From positions 62,001-126,000 of the forward strand of contig CAZWSX010000010.1 in NCBI GenBank assembly GCA_964636985.1: a stretch of 64,000 nt of DNA, written 5' to 3'. Both the position numbers and the translations under genes were made by a program. The DNA is from CAZWSX01 sp964636985 (GTDB lineage: Bacteria; Planctomycetota; Planctomycetia; Pirellulales; Pirellulaceae). Shown here piece by piece: positions 8,188 to 18,075 of this stretch (its first letter is position 1; each line of letters begins with the position of its first letter). The notes under the pieces were generated by a model, which worked only from the letters and a program-made list of their open reading frames with translations, made no database searches and was not told where the DNA came from.

Positions 8188-8603
8188 GGTGTCTATCTTG
8201 ATCGGGTCGGGCGCTGGAAGGTCGGCGCCGTGAGTCCCCTAGTTTAGGCGCTGCCACTCCACTGTCGAAATGACACAGCCGACCGAATCGATTTTGACGG
8301 CTCACCCATTCAGGACCTGGCTCGTCTAGGTGCGTCAAATTGGCAGAAGGGAATCGGATTTCCCCTTCACTTTGCGGCACCTGCCAATCGCGGATCGCCG
8401 TAAGTATCGACGCGACAAGGGATTGCGAAAAAGCAATCACCCCTCCCCAATCAATGGCACGGACTTTGCTTTCCTATGGGCAGCCGCGCGATCGGGCGGC
8501 GACGGGAGTCTAATGAAGCCTCGGCTAATAAACTTCCGGCTTAAACCAAAACAAACAGAACCAACCAACAAATAGTCCCACCTCTCATCTGCGGAGCAAC
8601 TCT
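8188..8603. other. Divergent intergenic region pheA/dnaK
   Basis: 416 bp between two divergent genes that must hold both promoters. I found no CIRCE inverted repeat (TTAGCACTC-N9-GAGTGCTAA) and no convincing consensus promoter. A GGAG site at about 8594 serves dnaK. Confidence 0.5.
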
Positions 8604-10535
8604 ATGAGCACTGGCGAAAAGATCATCGGTATCGACCTCGGAACCACCAACAGCGTCGTCGCGGTCATGGAAGGGAGCGAACCCAAGGTGATCGCCAATG
8701 CTGAAGGCAACCGCCTTACTCCCAGCGTCGTCGGCTACAAGGAAGGGGGCAACGTTCTCGTTGGCGACCCTGCCCGTCGGCAAGCGGTGACCAATCCCAC
8801 CAAAACGGTTTACTCCGTCAAGCGGTTCATGGGACGTCGTCACAACGAAGTCGAGTCGGAAGAAAAGATGGTCCCCTACAAGGTTGTAGGCGGTCCCTCG
8901 GAATACGTTCGCGTCAAAGTCGACGACAAAGAATACACGCCGCAAGAAGTCTCGGCCAAGATTCTGGTGAAGCTGAAAGAAGCGGCTGAATCGTACCTTG
9001 GCCACAAGGTCAATAAGGCGGTCATCACCGTTCCGGCTTACTTCAACGACGCTCAACGTCAGGCCACCAAAGACGCCGGTGCCATCGCCGGTTTGGAAGT
9101 CGCTCGGATCATCAACGAGCCGACCGCCGCGGCCCTGGCTTACGGCCTCGACAAGAAGAAGGACGAAAAGATCGTCGTCTTCGATCTTGGAGGTGGTACG
9201 TTCGACGTCTCGGTCCTGCAAGTCGCCGACGAAGGTGGCGAAAGCGGTACCCGCGTTTTCGAAGTCATCAGCACCAACGGCGATACGCACCTCGGTGGCG
9301 ACGACTTCGATCAAGTCCTGATTTCTTACGTTGCCGGCGAGTTCCAGAAGGAACACAAGATCGACCTCCGCAAGGAGCCGATGGCGCTGCAACGTTTGCA
9401 AGAAGCTTGCGAAAAGGCGAAGAAAGAGCTTTCGTCGCTGCCGCAAACCGACATCAATCTGCCGTTCATCGCGCAAGCAGGCGGGACATCCTTGCACTTG
9501 CAAGCGACGATCACCCGCAGCAAGTTCGAAGAACTGATCGACGGTCTCATCGATCGCTGCCGCAAGCCTGTTTTGCAGGCCTTGTCGGATGCCAAGATGA
9601 AGCCTGGCGACATCGACGAAATTGTGTTGGTCGGCGGTTCGACGCGCGTTCCTAAAGTGCAACGCATGGTGAAAGACATCTTCGGCAAGGAACCCCACCG
9701 CGGGGTTAATCCTGACGAAGTCGTCGCCGTGGGCGCTGCGATCCAAGGAAGCGTGCTGGCCGGCGAACGCAAAGACGTGCTGCTGCTCGACGTGACGCCC
9801 CTCACCCTCGGTATCGAAACCGAGCACGGTGTGATGACGCCCATTGTCGAACGTAACACCACGGTGCCCGTCGAAAAGAAGCAAACCTTTAGCACAGCGG
9901 CCGACAACCAAACGGCGGTGACGGTCCGCGTGTTCCAAGGCGAGCGTCCGATGGCCGAGCAGAACCGTTTGCTCGACCAGTTCGACCTCACCGGAATCGC
10001 AGCCGCCCCGCGTGGGATGCCGAAGATCGAAGTCAAATTCGACATCGACCAAAACGGCATTTTGAACGTGACGGCCCGCGACTTGGGAACCGGCAAACAA
10101 GCCAACATCTCGATCAAGCAAAGCTCGGGACTCTCGAAAGAAGAGATCGAGCGGATGCGTCGCGATGCGGAAGTGAATGCCGAGGCCGATAAGAAGCTCA
10201 AGGAACTCGCCGACCTGCGAAATCAGGCCGAGCACCTGTGCTACTCGGTGGAAAAGACGATTAAGGAAAACGCCGACAAGCTCAGCGACGCCGACAAGGC
10301 CCCGCTGCAAAAGGCGATCGAATCGACTCGCGAAGTTGCCAAGGGAACCGATACCGCGGCCATCAAGAGCGCGATCGAAAGCCTCGAGCAAGCCAGCCAC
10401 GCTTTCAGCAAGACGATCTACGAAAAGACCGGTGCTGAGGGTGGAGCGGCAGGGCAAGCTCCGGAGACCGATGGGGCTCCCAAGCCCCCCGGCGACGACG
10501 CGATCGACGCCGAGTTTGAAGTCAAAGATAAATAA
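8604..10535 (+). CDS. dnaK: Chaperone DnaK (Hsp70)
   Basis: A 643-residue canonical DnaK. It has the phosphate-1 motif GIDLGTTNS (9-17), the phosphate-2 motif VFDLGGGTFDVS near 193, the adenosine motif IVLVGGSTRVPKVQ near 340, the linker DVLLLDVTPLTLGIET, and the substrate-binding beta domain (QTFSTAADNQTAV). A Gly/Ala/Pro-rich tail ends in DAEFEVKDK, the usual DnaK end that contacts co-chaperones. Unlike many bacteria there is no grpE or dnaJ next to it. A strong intrinsic terminator separates it from clpB, so the two are not read as a simple operon. Confidence 0.98.
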   Translation: MSTGEKIIGIDLGTTNSVVAVMEGSEPKVIANAEGNRLTPSVVGYKEGGNVLVGDPARRQAVTNPTKTVYSVKRFMGRRHNEVESEEKMVPYKVVGGPSEYVRVKVDDKEYTPQEVSAKILVKLKEAAESYLGHKVNKAVITVPAYFNDAQRQATKDAGAIAGLEVARIINEPTAAALAYGLDKKKDEKIVVFDLGGGTFDVSVLQVADEGGESGTRVFEVISTNGDTHLGGDDFDQVLISYVAGEFQKEHKIDLRKEPMALQRLQEACEKAKKELSSLPQTDINLPFIAQAGGTSLHLQATITRSKFEELIDGLIDRCRKPVLQALSDAKMKPGDIDEIVLVGGSTRVPKVQRMVKDIFGKEPHRGVNPDEVVAVGAAIQGSVLAGERKDVLLLDVTPLTLGIETEHGVMTPIVERNTTVPVEKKQTFSTAADNQTAVTVRVFQGERPMAEQNRLLDQFDLTGIAAAPRGMPKIEVKFDIDQNGILNVTARDLGTGKQANISIKQSSGLSKEEIERMRRDAEVNAEADKKLKELADLRNQAEHLCYSVEKTIKENADKLSDADKAPLQKAIESTREVAKGTDTAAIKSAIESLEQASHAFSKTIYEKTGAEGGAAGQAPETDGAPKPPGDDAIDAEFEVKDK

Positions 10536-10582
10536 GTTGACGGTAAATAATTCGACCAATCGTGACTTGGCCGAATCAGGAG

Positions 10583-10615
10583 AGAGCCGCCGGAATTTCC
10601 GGCGGCTCTTTTTTT
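10583..10615 (+). terminator. Rho-independent terminator after dnaK
   Basis: An AGAGCCGCCGG arm and its reverse complement CCGGCGGCTCT flank a short AATT-centred loop and are followed by seven T. This is a textbook intrinsic terminator 48 bp after the dnaK stop. Confidence 0.95.
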
Positions 10616-10742
10616 GGCAGCCGCGCCATCGTTCACTGCCGCAATGGCAATCGACGACACGGCATATCAGTTGCTTTAGAATAGACGGTCCGATTCCCAC
10701 CTACTCGTCTCTCCGTTGGTTGTGATCCAAGGAGCTCTCCTC

Positions 10743-13403
10743 ATGGCATTTCGATTCGAAAAACTCACCCACAAAGCTCAAGAAGCAATCGCCGGCGCCC
10801 AGGAAGCGGCCTCCGGAGCAAAGCATGCTTCGATCGATTCGCTCCACGTCTTGTCGGCACTCTTGAACGACGGCGAAGGCCTCGTGCGCCCCATCCTGGA
10901 AAAAGTTGGCGCCAGCATTCCGCGGATCACCAAGATGGTCGAGTCGGAGCTCAACAAGCTCTCGACCAGCAGCAGCACGCAAACGCCGCAGCCCAATCCG
11001 GCACTCGTCCAGGTCCTCGACGCGGCAACGAAAGAAGCCGACGCGATGAAGGACGAGTTCGTCTCGACCGAGCATCTGCTGCTCGCGCTGGCCAAAGTCG
11101 AATGCAAGGCGAAGAGCCTCCTCGACCTGGCCGCCGTCGACGCCAAAAAGTTGCAAGCTGCCACCAAAGAGCTCCGCGGCAATCAACGCGTCACCGACCA
11201 GGCTCCCGAAGGGAAGTTCCAAGCCCTGGAAAAGTACGGCATCGACCTCGTCGCCAAAGCCGAGCAAGGCAAAATCGATCCCGTCATCGGCCGCGATCAG
11301 GAAATCCGCCGCGTGGTCCAGGTCCTCTCGCGCCGCACCAAGAACAACCCCTGCCTCATCGGCGAGCCGGGCGTGGGCAAAACAGCCATCGTCGAAGGCC
11401 TGGCCCTGCGCATTGTTCAAGGCGACGTTCCCCAAAGCCTCAAGAACAAAAAGGTGATCGCGCTCGACCTCGGTGCGATGATCGCCGGGGCCAAATTTCG
11501 CGGCGAATTCGAAGACCGCCTCAAAGCAGTCCTCAAAGAAGTCAGCTCGTCTAACGGCGGAATCGTCCTCTTCATCGACGAACTCCACACCGTCGTCGGC
11601 GCGGGTGCCGCGGAAGGCGCAGCCGACGCCGCCAACCTCCTCAAGCCTGCCTTGGCTCGCGGTGAACTCCGCTGCATCGGTGCGACCACGCTCGACGAGT
11701 ACCGCAAGCACGTCGAAAAAGACGCCGCTCTGGAACGGCGTTTCCAACCTGTTTTTGTCGGCGAACCCACCGTCGAAGACACCATCAGCATCCTCCGCGG
11801 TCTCAAACAGCGCTACGAAGCGCACCACAACGTCAAGATCAAGGACGCCGCGCTTGTTGCCGCCGCCCAGCTTTCGCATCGCTACATTAGCGACCGCTTC
11901 TTGCCCGACAAGGCGATCGACCTGGTCGACGAAGCCGCCAGCCGCATCGCCATGGAACTCGAAAGCGTTCCACAAGAAATCGACGAAGTCCAGCGCCGCC
12001 TGCGGCAGTTGGAAATCGCCCAGCGCCAACTTCAGGAAGAAACCGAAGACTCGGCCCGCGATCAGCTATCCGACATCGAAGAAGAGCAAAAGCAGCTCAA
12101 ACACAAGCTGGCCAGCCTCCGCGAACAATGGGAAGCCGAAAAAGCCGGCATGGGCGATACCGCGCAAATCCGCAAGGACTACGACGCGGTCAATCTGTCG
12201 TACCAACGCCTCGAATCCGGCATCAAGGACAAGCAGTCTACCGGTCAAGTCGTTCCCGAGAATGACTACCAGGAGCTGTTCAAACTCGATCAGAAGCGCC
12301 GGCAGCTCAAGTCGCGGATCGAAGCCGACGACGACAAGGCGGATAAGGCCTCCGAAAAGAAGGCCAGCGATCGCCGCTTACTGCGCCAGTTCGTCACCGA
12401 AGACGAAATCGCCGAAGTCGTGTCGGCCTGGACCGGCATTCCCGTCACCCGGATGCTCGAAACCGAACGGGCCAAGCTGCTCGTCCTGGAAGAACGACTC
12501 CACCAGCGCGTTATCGGCCAAGACGAAGCCGTCGAAGCGGTTGCTAACGCCGTTCGTCGCAGTCGCGCGGGGTTGCAAGATCCTAACCGGCCCATCGGGA
12601 GTTTCATCTTCCTCGGTCCGACAGGCGTCGGCAAAACCGAACTGTGCAAAGCCCTCGCCGAAGTCCTCTTCGACGACGAGCAAGCCATGGTCCGCATCGA
12701 CATGAGCGAGTTCATGGAGAAGCACTCCGTGAGCCGCTTAATCGGCGCACCTCCAGGCTACGTCGGCTACGAAGAAGGGGGAAAACTGACCGAAGCCGTC
12801 CGCCGACGTCCCTACAGCGTGGTCCTGCTGGATGAAATCGAAAAGGCCCACCGCGACGTCTTCAACACGTTGCTACAAGTCCTCGATGACGGCCGCTTGA
12901 CCGATAATCACGGCCACACGGTCGACTTCACCAACACCATCGTGGTGATGACGAGCAATATCGGCAGCCACGCGATCCAGCGGATCACGGAGGAAGGCGG
13001 CACCGAGGAAGAAATCAAAGATGCGGTAAAAGATCAACTCAAGGAGAAGTTCCTCCCCGAGTTCCTCAACCGCATCGATGAGACCATCGTGTTCCACCCG
13101 CTGCATCGCGACGAGATCGGCAAGATCGTCAACCTGCAAATTGCCCGGCTGCACAAGTTGCTGGAAGCGAAGAACATCTCGCTCGAAGTAACGCCTGCCG
13201 CGGAAAAGCAACTGGCGAACGAAGGCTACGACCCGCAATTCGGGGCTCGCCCGCTCAAGCGCGTGATCCAGCAACGGTTGCAAGACCGCCTGGCCACGGA
13301 AGTCTTGAAAGGTCAGCTCAAAGAAGGCGAAGGAGTCCGCATCGACTACGAAGGGGACGAGTTCACCTTCACCCCCACGATGCAGCCACAACCTTCAGCG
13401 TAG
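10743..13403 (+). CDS. clpB: ATP-dependent disaggregase ClpB
   Basis: An 886-residue Hsp100 protein that works with DnaK to pull proteins out of aggregates. The ATG at 10743 follows AAGGAG; an in-frame start at 10716 has no site. Domains in order: Clp_N (about 3-145), first AAA+ domain with Walker A GEPGVGKTA near 207 and Walker B VLFIDELHT near 276, the coiled-coil middle domain that distinguishes ClpB from ClpA/C (about 405-540), second AAA+ domain with GPTGVGKTE near 625, and the C-terminal D2-small domain (QFGARPLKRVIQ). Its stop codon TAG lies inside an intergenic repeat. Confidence 0.97.
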   Translation: MAFRFEKLTHKAQEAIAGAQEAASGAKHASIDSLHVLSALLNDGEGLVRPILEKVGASIPRITKMVESELNKLSTSSSTQTPQPNPALVQVLDAATKEADAMKDEFVSTEHLLLALAKVECKAKSLLDLAAVDAKKLQAATKELRGNQRVTDQAPEGKFQALEKYGIDLVAKAEQGKIDPVIGRDQEIRRVVQVLSRRTKNNPCLIGEPGVGKTAIVEGLALRIVQGDVPQSLKNKKVIALDLGAMIAGAKFRGEFEDRLKAVLKEVSSSNGGIVLFIDELHTVVGAGAAEGAADAANLLKPALARGELRCIGATTLDEYRKHVEKDAALERRFQPVFVGEPTVEDTISILRGLKQRYEAHHNVKIKDAALVAAAQLSHRYISDRFLPDKAIDLVDEAASRIAMELESVPQEIDEVQRRLRQLEIAQRQLQEETEDSARDQLSDIEEEQKQLKHKLASLREQWEAEKAGMGDTAQIRKDYDAVNLSYQRLESGIKDKQSTGQVVPENDYQELFKLDQKRRQLKSRIEADDDKADKASEKKASDRRLLRQFVTEDEIAEVVSAWTGIPVTRMLETERAKLLVLEERLHQRVIGQDEAVEAVANAVRRSRAGLQDPNRPIGSFIFLGPTGVGKTELCKALAEVLFDDEQAMVRIDMSEFMEKHSVSRLIGAPPGYVGYEEGGKLTEAVRRRPYSVVLLDEIEKAHRDVFNTLLQVLDDGRLTDNHGHTVDFTNTIVVMTSNIGSHAIQRITEEGGTEEEIKDAVKDQLKEKFLPEFLNRIDETIVFHPLHRDEIGKIVNLQIARLHKLLEAKNISLEVTPAAEKQLANEGYDPQFGARPLKRVIQQRLQDRLATEVLKGQLKEGEGVRIDYEGDEFTFTPTMQPQPSA

Positions 13404-13634
13404 GACGGACAATCCTGTCCGTCCAAGGTTGAGACGGCCCCACAGCTGTGGCACAGACAATCCTGTCTGTGCGCGGTGCGGTCAGCTATTCTCAGCCGAT
13501 TCGAGAGTAGCTAGAAAACTTGCTCGCACACTGGCGCCTTTCGGACGCCAGTGCCACCAAGTGCCACCCATAGCTTCTCGTGTCAAGTTGACAAAGAAGT
13601 CAACCGCCGACGGACAGGATTGTCCGTCCTACTT
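13400..13634. repeat. Nested palindromic repeat cluster after clpB
   Basis: Three palindromes in one gap. The outer pair is GTAGGACGGACAATCCTG at 13400 and its reverse complement ending GTCCGTCCTAC at 13634; each is itself a hairpin around CAATCCTG/CAGGATTG. Inside is a related hairpin, GCACAGACAATCCTGTC at about 13450, and a different one, CACTGGCGcctttcggaCGCCAGTG, at 13529-13557, which belongs to the repeat family also seen at 26643. The outer left arm supplies the clpB stop codon. Confidence 0.8.
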
Positions 13635-13643
13635 TTCCTCTCC

Positions 13644-15371
13644 CTAGTCCCACCACCAATCGTTAGCCACCTTCTTCGGCGTCGATTCCCCGCGGCCGGC
13701 CTTGAGCGTGCCATAGGTATCAACCTTCAACTTGTCGCCGACCAGGTTCTGCATGTCGACTTCCACGCCGCCACTCACGCCCGCGACAACTTGCTTGCCA
13801 TTAACGAGGCGGCTGTTGCAAATCGACTCGACTTGTTTCGGCATCGGGCCAAGTTCGACAGGCAATTGCTGTCCGTCGAGGAACAATCCCATTTGCCAGC
13901 CGACCTGGTCGGCCAGGCCATGGTTTTCGACTAGCGCCGCCACCAGAGCCAGGTCGAACACGTTTCGCAAATCGGCGTACACCGGGTACTTCTGCGCCAG
14001 AGCGTCGAAGTGTTTAGTAAAGCTGCCCGCGAACTTGAGATTCCGCTCCGACGTTTCACCGGTATAAACAATCTCCCCCGTCGCCTTGAGAAACTCGTTC
14101 TCGCTCAGCACACGAACGCTTCCCTTGTGGAACGAAAACGCGTTGTGCTCTTCGGTCGTGCTAGGAGGAACGTCGGCAAGCGTGAACCACCAGCGGAGCA
14201 CATCCATGGGCGGTGCGGCTTCGCCTTCTTTCAACTCGATCGAGTCGAGATAGCTAACCACACCTGGAACGCCACGTTCCAGGCCCATGCCGATTCGCTT
14301 CATGTGGTAATCGGCTTCGACAATCGTCCGCGCCACACGCGTCCGAGCGTCAATCCCACCCACTTTGATGTTTTGCTTGCCAAGAGCATCGCGCAGCCCC
14401 TTAACCCACTTGTCGCGAGCCCCCTTCCCTTCCTTAAGCGGCTTCTTACCCGTTTCGGCCAAGTATTCCTGAGCGGCAGCAAGGCCTTCAGTCGTCGGTT
14501 CGATCGTGCATGTGAAAGGACCTCGCGACTTGGCCTGGCGAAGCAAAACCAGCAGATCGTCCAGGTGCAAAACAGGCGTCGTTGTTTCTTTTCCGGCCGG
14601 CTCCACTTCGCTCGGTTCGACTGCAACCGTTCGGCCCTCGGCATCGGTGGTCCAGTCGCCCGCCGGACCAGCGATCACAATGTCGCCCGTCTCGGGATAC
14701 ACAAACAAGTATTCCACGCGTCGCAGTCCGGCTAGATGCGTCATCGCATCGTCAGCGCTCAGTCCCGCGGAGATGCGGCTTTGAATGGCTCGCTCTAATC
14801 GCGTGAGCGAGACCTTTCGCATCGCCGTGGCCGCACGAACATCGCGTCCATCCTTCGCTCGCAAGGCAGCTAAACGCGTTGCCAACAGCGAGGTGCTCTC
14901 GCCCTTCGCTGGCGCGATGCGTCGCAGCAACCCGGCAGCGTCAACGTGAACGCCTAGCGGAAACGGCGAAATACGTCCCGGGCCGCCTGCTTCTTCCCAC
15001 GAGTCAGGCGAAATAGTTTCCTGAACCAGGTTCATCAGCGTATCGAAGTCGGCCTGCACGCCGCCTCCGCCACGCGCTGAACTCAAAGGTCCGCCGAACT
15101 GGCCCCCTGAATTCGAAAAAGCCGTTGCCGTCGCCAAAGACGGCAGCCCCGCACTTTGCCGCGCATTGGCGATCTGCGCCATCGCCTTGTTCTTTTGGGC
15201 GACAGGCAACTTTTCTGCCGCGACCAGGGCCGGGCCAAATTCGCCCGCGGCCAAATGATCGTCAATGCTAGGCGAATCGGGATCGGCTCCCGAAGCAATC
15301 GGTTGCGATAGCGCGACCAGGGTCATACCCAAGAATGCAACCCAAAGAGTTGTTGCGATGCCACGAGACAT
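13644..15371 (-). CDS. Secreted DUF1598 protein
   Basis: A 575-residue protein. I prefer the ATG at 15371, with AGGTGA five bases upstream, over the in-frame GTG at 15380. It has a signal peptide (TTLWVAFLGMTLVALSQ, cleaved after SGA). The central DUF1598 region contains LRRVEYLFVYPETGDIVIAGP, VLHLDDLLVLLRQA and FTCTIEPTTEGLA. The C-terminal part has FTKHFDALAQKYPVYADLRN. The family is planctomycete-specific, predicted to be exported, and has no known function. The gene is divergent from the DUF2760-Hsp70 operon and converges on clpB across the repeat cluster. Confidence 0.85.
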   Translation of the reverse strand: MSRGIATTLWVAFLGMTLVALSQPIASGADPDSPSIDDHLAAGEFGPALVAAEKLPVAQKNKAMAQIANARQSAGLPSLATATAFSNSGGQFGGPLSSARGGGGVQADFDTLMNLVQETISPDSWEEAGGPGRISPFPLGVHVDAAGLLRRIAPAKGESTSLLATRLAALRAKDGRDVRAATAMRKVSLTRLERAIQSRISAGLSADDAMTHLAGLRRVEYLFVYPETGDIVIAGPAGDWTTDAEGRTVAVEPSEVEPAGKETTTPVLHLDDLLVLLRQAKSRGPFTCTIEPTTEGLAAAQEYLAETGKKPLKEGKGARDKWVKGLRDALGKQNIKVGGIDARTRVARTIVEADYHMKRIGMGLERGVPGVVSYLDSIELKEGEAAPPMDVLRWWFTLADVPPSTTEEHNAFSFHKGSVRVLSENEFLKATGEIVYTGETSERNLKFAGSFTKHFDALAQKYPVYADLRNVFDLALVAALVENHGLADQVGWQMGLFLDGQQLPVELGPMPKQVESICNSRLVNGKQVVAGVSGGVEVDMQNLVGDKLKVDTYGTLKAGRGESTPKKVANDWWWD

Positions 15372-15674
15372 GAGGCTCACCTTTGAAAGGAATCTTCAAC
15401 GAAAGGCGACTGCCGACCGCCCTGATCGTTGTCCTGCCCGGATTTTCTAACACCGGATTTTCTGCGAATTGGCCCGCCATAGAAGCGGGTCTAGCTGAGC
15501 CTTGACGTTACTATCTGCCGGGCGACGCCTGCGTGTCAAGTTATTGTTTCGCCAAATCGCAAGAAACGTATTGGGCCGACTCCGTTCGCCGCCGGTTGAC
15601 ACTCCCCCTAAGTCCCTATGTACTAAAGGATTCGCACACACGCATCGGCACGCTTTGTCGTTAGGGGATCGCCA
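15372..15674. other. Divergent intergenic region
   Basis: 303 bp between the DUF1598 gene and the DUF2760 gene. It must carry both promoters; I see no convincing hexamers, operators or repeats. Confidence 0.4.
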
Positions 15675-16217
15675 ATGGGACGTTTGGGAGTCGCTGTTCA
15701 GGCTTTTTTCGCCGCCCTGGGAAATGCCAGTAAGGCCGAAGCGATTTTCAAACTCCTCTCAGGCGACACGGCACCAGGCAAACTGCCGGCCCCGGCGACG
15801 CCCGCCAAGGCTCCCGAGCCCGCGCCGAAAAAGCCCTCCCGCAGCGAGGCCCTGGTCCTGCTCGATACGCTCCAGCGCGAGTCCCGCCTGTTGGACCTCG
15901 TTTACGAAAGCCTCGACGCCTACACCGACGAGCAAATCGGCGGCGCCGCCCGTGGCGTTTTGAACGACACCAAAAAGGTGCTGGCGCGGATGTTCGAGAT
16001 CGCCCCGTTATCGTCCGTCGACGAAGGAGCGCCGCAAGAAGTAGCAAGCGGCTACGACCCCTCGCAAATCCGGCTAACCGGCAACGTGAACGGCAATCCT
16101 CCCTTTCGTGGCAAGATTGTACACCGCGGTTGGAAGGCGAACCGCTGCGAACTCCCTACCTGGACCGGCAAAGCAGAGTCGGCGTCGATTCTGGCTCCCA
16201 CTGAAGTCGAGGTCTGA
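15675..16217 (+). CDS. DUF2760 protein, first gene of an Hsp70 operon
   Basis: A 180-residue protein of family DUF2760. A Pro/Ala/Lys-rich linker (about 35-57) separates a short N-terminal helix from the conserved part: SRSEALVLLDTLQRESRLLDL, YTDEQIGGAARGVL, VDEGAPQEVASGYDPSQIRL, ending with a basic/aromatic block VHRGWKANRC. There is no signal peptide, so it is cytoplasmic. It lies 61 bp before two Hsp70-like genes on the same strand. DUF2760 is known to sit beside such Hsp70 pairs in several phyla, which suggests a dedicated co-chaperone or assembly factor; that role is inference. Confidence 0.85.
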   Translation: MGRLGVAVQAFFAALGNASKAEAIFKLLSGDTAPGKLPAPATPAKAPEPAPKKPSRSEALVLLDTLQRESRLLDLVYESLDAYTDEQIGGAARGVLNDTKKVLARMFEIAPLSSVDEGAPQEVASGYDPSQIRLTGNVNGNPPFRGKIVHRGWKANRCELPTWTGKAESASILAPTEVEV

Positions 16218-16278
16218 ACGAGTCAACCCCTCTGACCCTTAATCAGATATCACTGAACACATCCACTGCAAGAAGCTC

Positions 16279-18069
16279 ATGTCCGCTCAATATGTCGTCG
16301 GGATCGATTTAGGAACCACCAACAGCGTGGTCGCCTTCTCCAGGCTGGACGCCGAGAAGTCGACCGTCGAATTGATGCAAATCGACCAGCTCGTTGCACC
16401 CAACACCGTCGAAGCCCGCTCGACGCTCCCATCGTTTGCCTACTTGCCGCTCGAGAACCAGGTCGGCGATCCATCGCTTTCGGTCCCTGGACATCCAAAG
16501 AGCGAGCTTGTGGTCGGCGAATTCGCCCGCCGACAAGGGGCAGACCTTCCTGACCGCACCGTCGCCGCCGCGAAAAGCTGGCTCTCCAACAGCCGCGTCG
16601 ACCGCCATCAGGCAATCCTGCCGTGGACCGCGGAAAGCGTGCCGAAGGTGTCTCCTGTCGCGGTCAGCAAGCGATATCTCAGCCACCTCGCGGCCGAGTG
16701 GGACAAGCGACATCCCGAAGCACCCCTCGCGCAGCAAATGGTGGTCCTCACCGTGCCCGCCTCGTTCGATGCTTCCGCGCGCGAACTCACGCGCGAAGCA
16801 GCCATCGCTGCCGGGCTGCCTGACGACACGGTGCTGCTCGAAGAGCCGCAAGCAGCCGTTTACGCCTGGTTGCACGACACCGGCGACCGCTGGCGCAAGC
16901 TCCTCAAGGTAAACGACACGCTGCTAGTTTGCGACGTCGGCGGCGGCACCACCGACTTGACACTCATATCCGTCGCCCAAGAAGGCGGGGAATTGGTCCT
17001 GCGGCGGATGGCAGTCGGCGAGCACTTGCTCGTCGGCGGCGAAAATATGGACCTGGCGCTCGCCTTCTACGTGGCGGGTCTCCTGGAAGCCAAAGGGGTC
17101 AAGCTCGACCCTTGGCAATCGATCTCCCTCTGGCACAAGTGCCGCGACGCCAAGGAACTTCTCCTGTCCTCAGGCGGACAAGAAAAGCATCCCATCTCAA
17201 TCCTCGGCCGCGGCGGCAAGTTGATCGGCGGAACCGTCACCGTCGACGTCGAACGCCAAACCGTCGCCGACATGCTGCTTAGCGGCTTCTTCCCCGAAAC
17301 GAAAGTCGCTGACAAGCCGCAGCGACGACGCTCGTCGGGCTTCCAAGACATCGGCCTTCCCTACGAAACCGACACCGCGATCACGCGGCACGTAGCAAAC
17401 TTCCTCTCCGTCCACGGCGGCGCCAGCGGCCCGATCCAGCCAACACACGTCCTGTTTAACGGCGGCGTCTTTAAGGCCGATACGCTGCGATCACGATTGC
17501 TAAGCGTGCTCGGTGGATGGTTTCCCGAAGCACCCGCCAAGCCGCTCGAAGGCGAACACGATCTCGACCACGCCGTCGCTCGCGGCGCTGCCCACTACGG
17601 TTGGGCAAAGCAACGCGGCGGTATCCGCATCCGCGGAGGCGCCCCGCGGTCGTACTACGTCGGCATCGAAACGGCCGGCCTCGCCGTCCCCGGCGCACCG
17701 CGTCCGCTTCGCGCGGTGTGCGTGGTTCCCTTCGGAATGGAAGAAGGGACCGAGATCGATGTCCCCGGCGCCGAAGTCGGGCTGATCGTTGGCGAACCCG
17801 CCCACTTTCGATTCTTCAGCTCATCGGTGCGAAAAGACGACCCGCCAGGCAAAGTCCTGGCAAGTTGGAACGAAGAAGAGTTATCGGAGACCGATTCGCT
17901 GGAGGCACAACTGCCCGCCAGCGAAGATCTCGACACCGACAGCGTCCCCGTCCGCTTCCACAGCCAGATCACGGAACTCGGCGTGTTCGAGCTTTCGTGT
18001 GCGAGCACGCGGACGCCTCATCGCTGGAAGCTCGCCTTTAGCGTTCGCGAAGACGCCGACCACGAATAA
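16279..18069 (+). CDS. Non-canonical Hsp70 family protein (short form)
   Basis: A 596-residue Hsp70 relative. The ATPase motifs are kept: GIDLGTTNSVV at 8-18 and VCDVGGGTTDLT near 216. The adenosine motif is diverged: LFNGGVFKADTLRSRL instead of the DnaK form GGSTRVP. 'LEEPQAAVYAWL' replaces INEPTAAAL. After the ATPase there is only a beta-rich region (FRFFSSSVRKDDPPG) with no helical lid and no EEVD-like or EFEV tail. It is the middle gene of the DUF2760 operon; its stop is six bases before the next start. Expected to be cytoplasmic and ATP-binding; clients are unknown. Confidence 0.9.
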   Translation: MSAQYVVGIDLGTTNSVVAFSRLDAEKSTVELMQIDQLVAPNTVEARSTLPSFAYLPLENQVGDPSLSVPGHPKSELVVGEFARRQGADLPDRTVAAAKSWLSNSRVDRHQAILPWTAESVPKVSPVAVSKRYLSHLAAEWDKRHPEAPLAQQMVVLTVPASFDASARELTREAAIAAGLPDDTVLLEEPQAAVYAWLHDTGDRWRKLLKVNDTLLVCDVGGGTTDLTLISVAQEGGELVLRRMAVGEHLLVGGENMDLALAFYVAGLLEAKGVKLDPWQSISLWHKCRDAKELLLSSGGQEKHPISILGRGGKLIGGTVTVDVERQTVADMLLSGFFPETKVADKPQRRRSSGFQDIGLPYETDTAITRHVANFLSVHGGASGPIQPTHVLFNGGVFKADTLRSRLLSVLGGWFPEAPAKPLEGEHDLDHAVARGAAHYGWAKQRGGIRIRGGAPRSYYVGIETAGLAVPGAPRPLRAVCVVPFGMEEGTEIDVPGAEVGLIVGEPAHFRFFSSSVRKDDPPGKVLASWNEEELSETDSLEAQLPASEDLDTDSVPVRFHSQITELGVFELSCASTRTPHRWKLAFSVREDADHE

Positions 18070-18075
18070 CCCTCT

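Noticed and set aside
8188..8603. CIRCE/HrcA heat-shock operator before dnaK
   Set aside because: I looked for the TTAGCACTC-N9-GAGTGCTAA pattern on both strands and did not find it.
8541..10700. A 719-codon open frame on the minus strand opposite dnaK
   Set aside because: It mirrors dnaK codon structure, has no ribosome site or recognisable domain, and dnaK is unambiguous. Long antisense frames are expected in GC-rich coding DNA; the same holds for the 442-codon minus frame opposite clpB.
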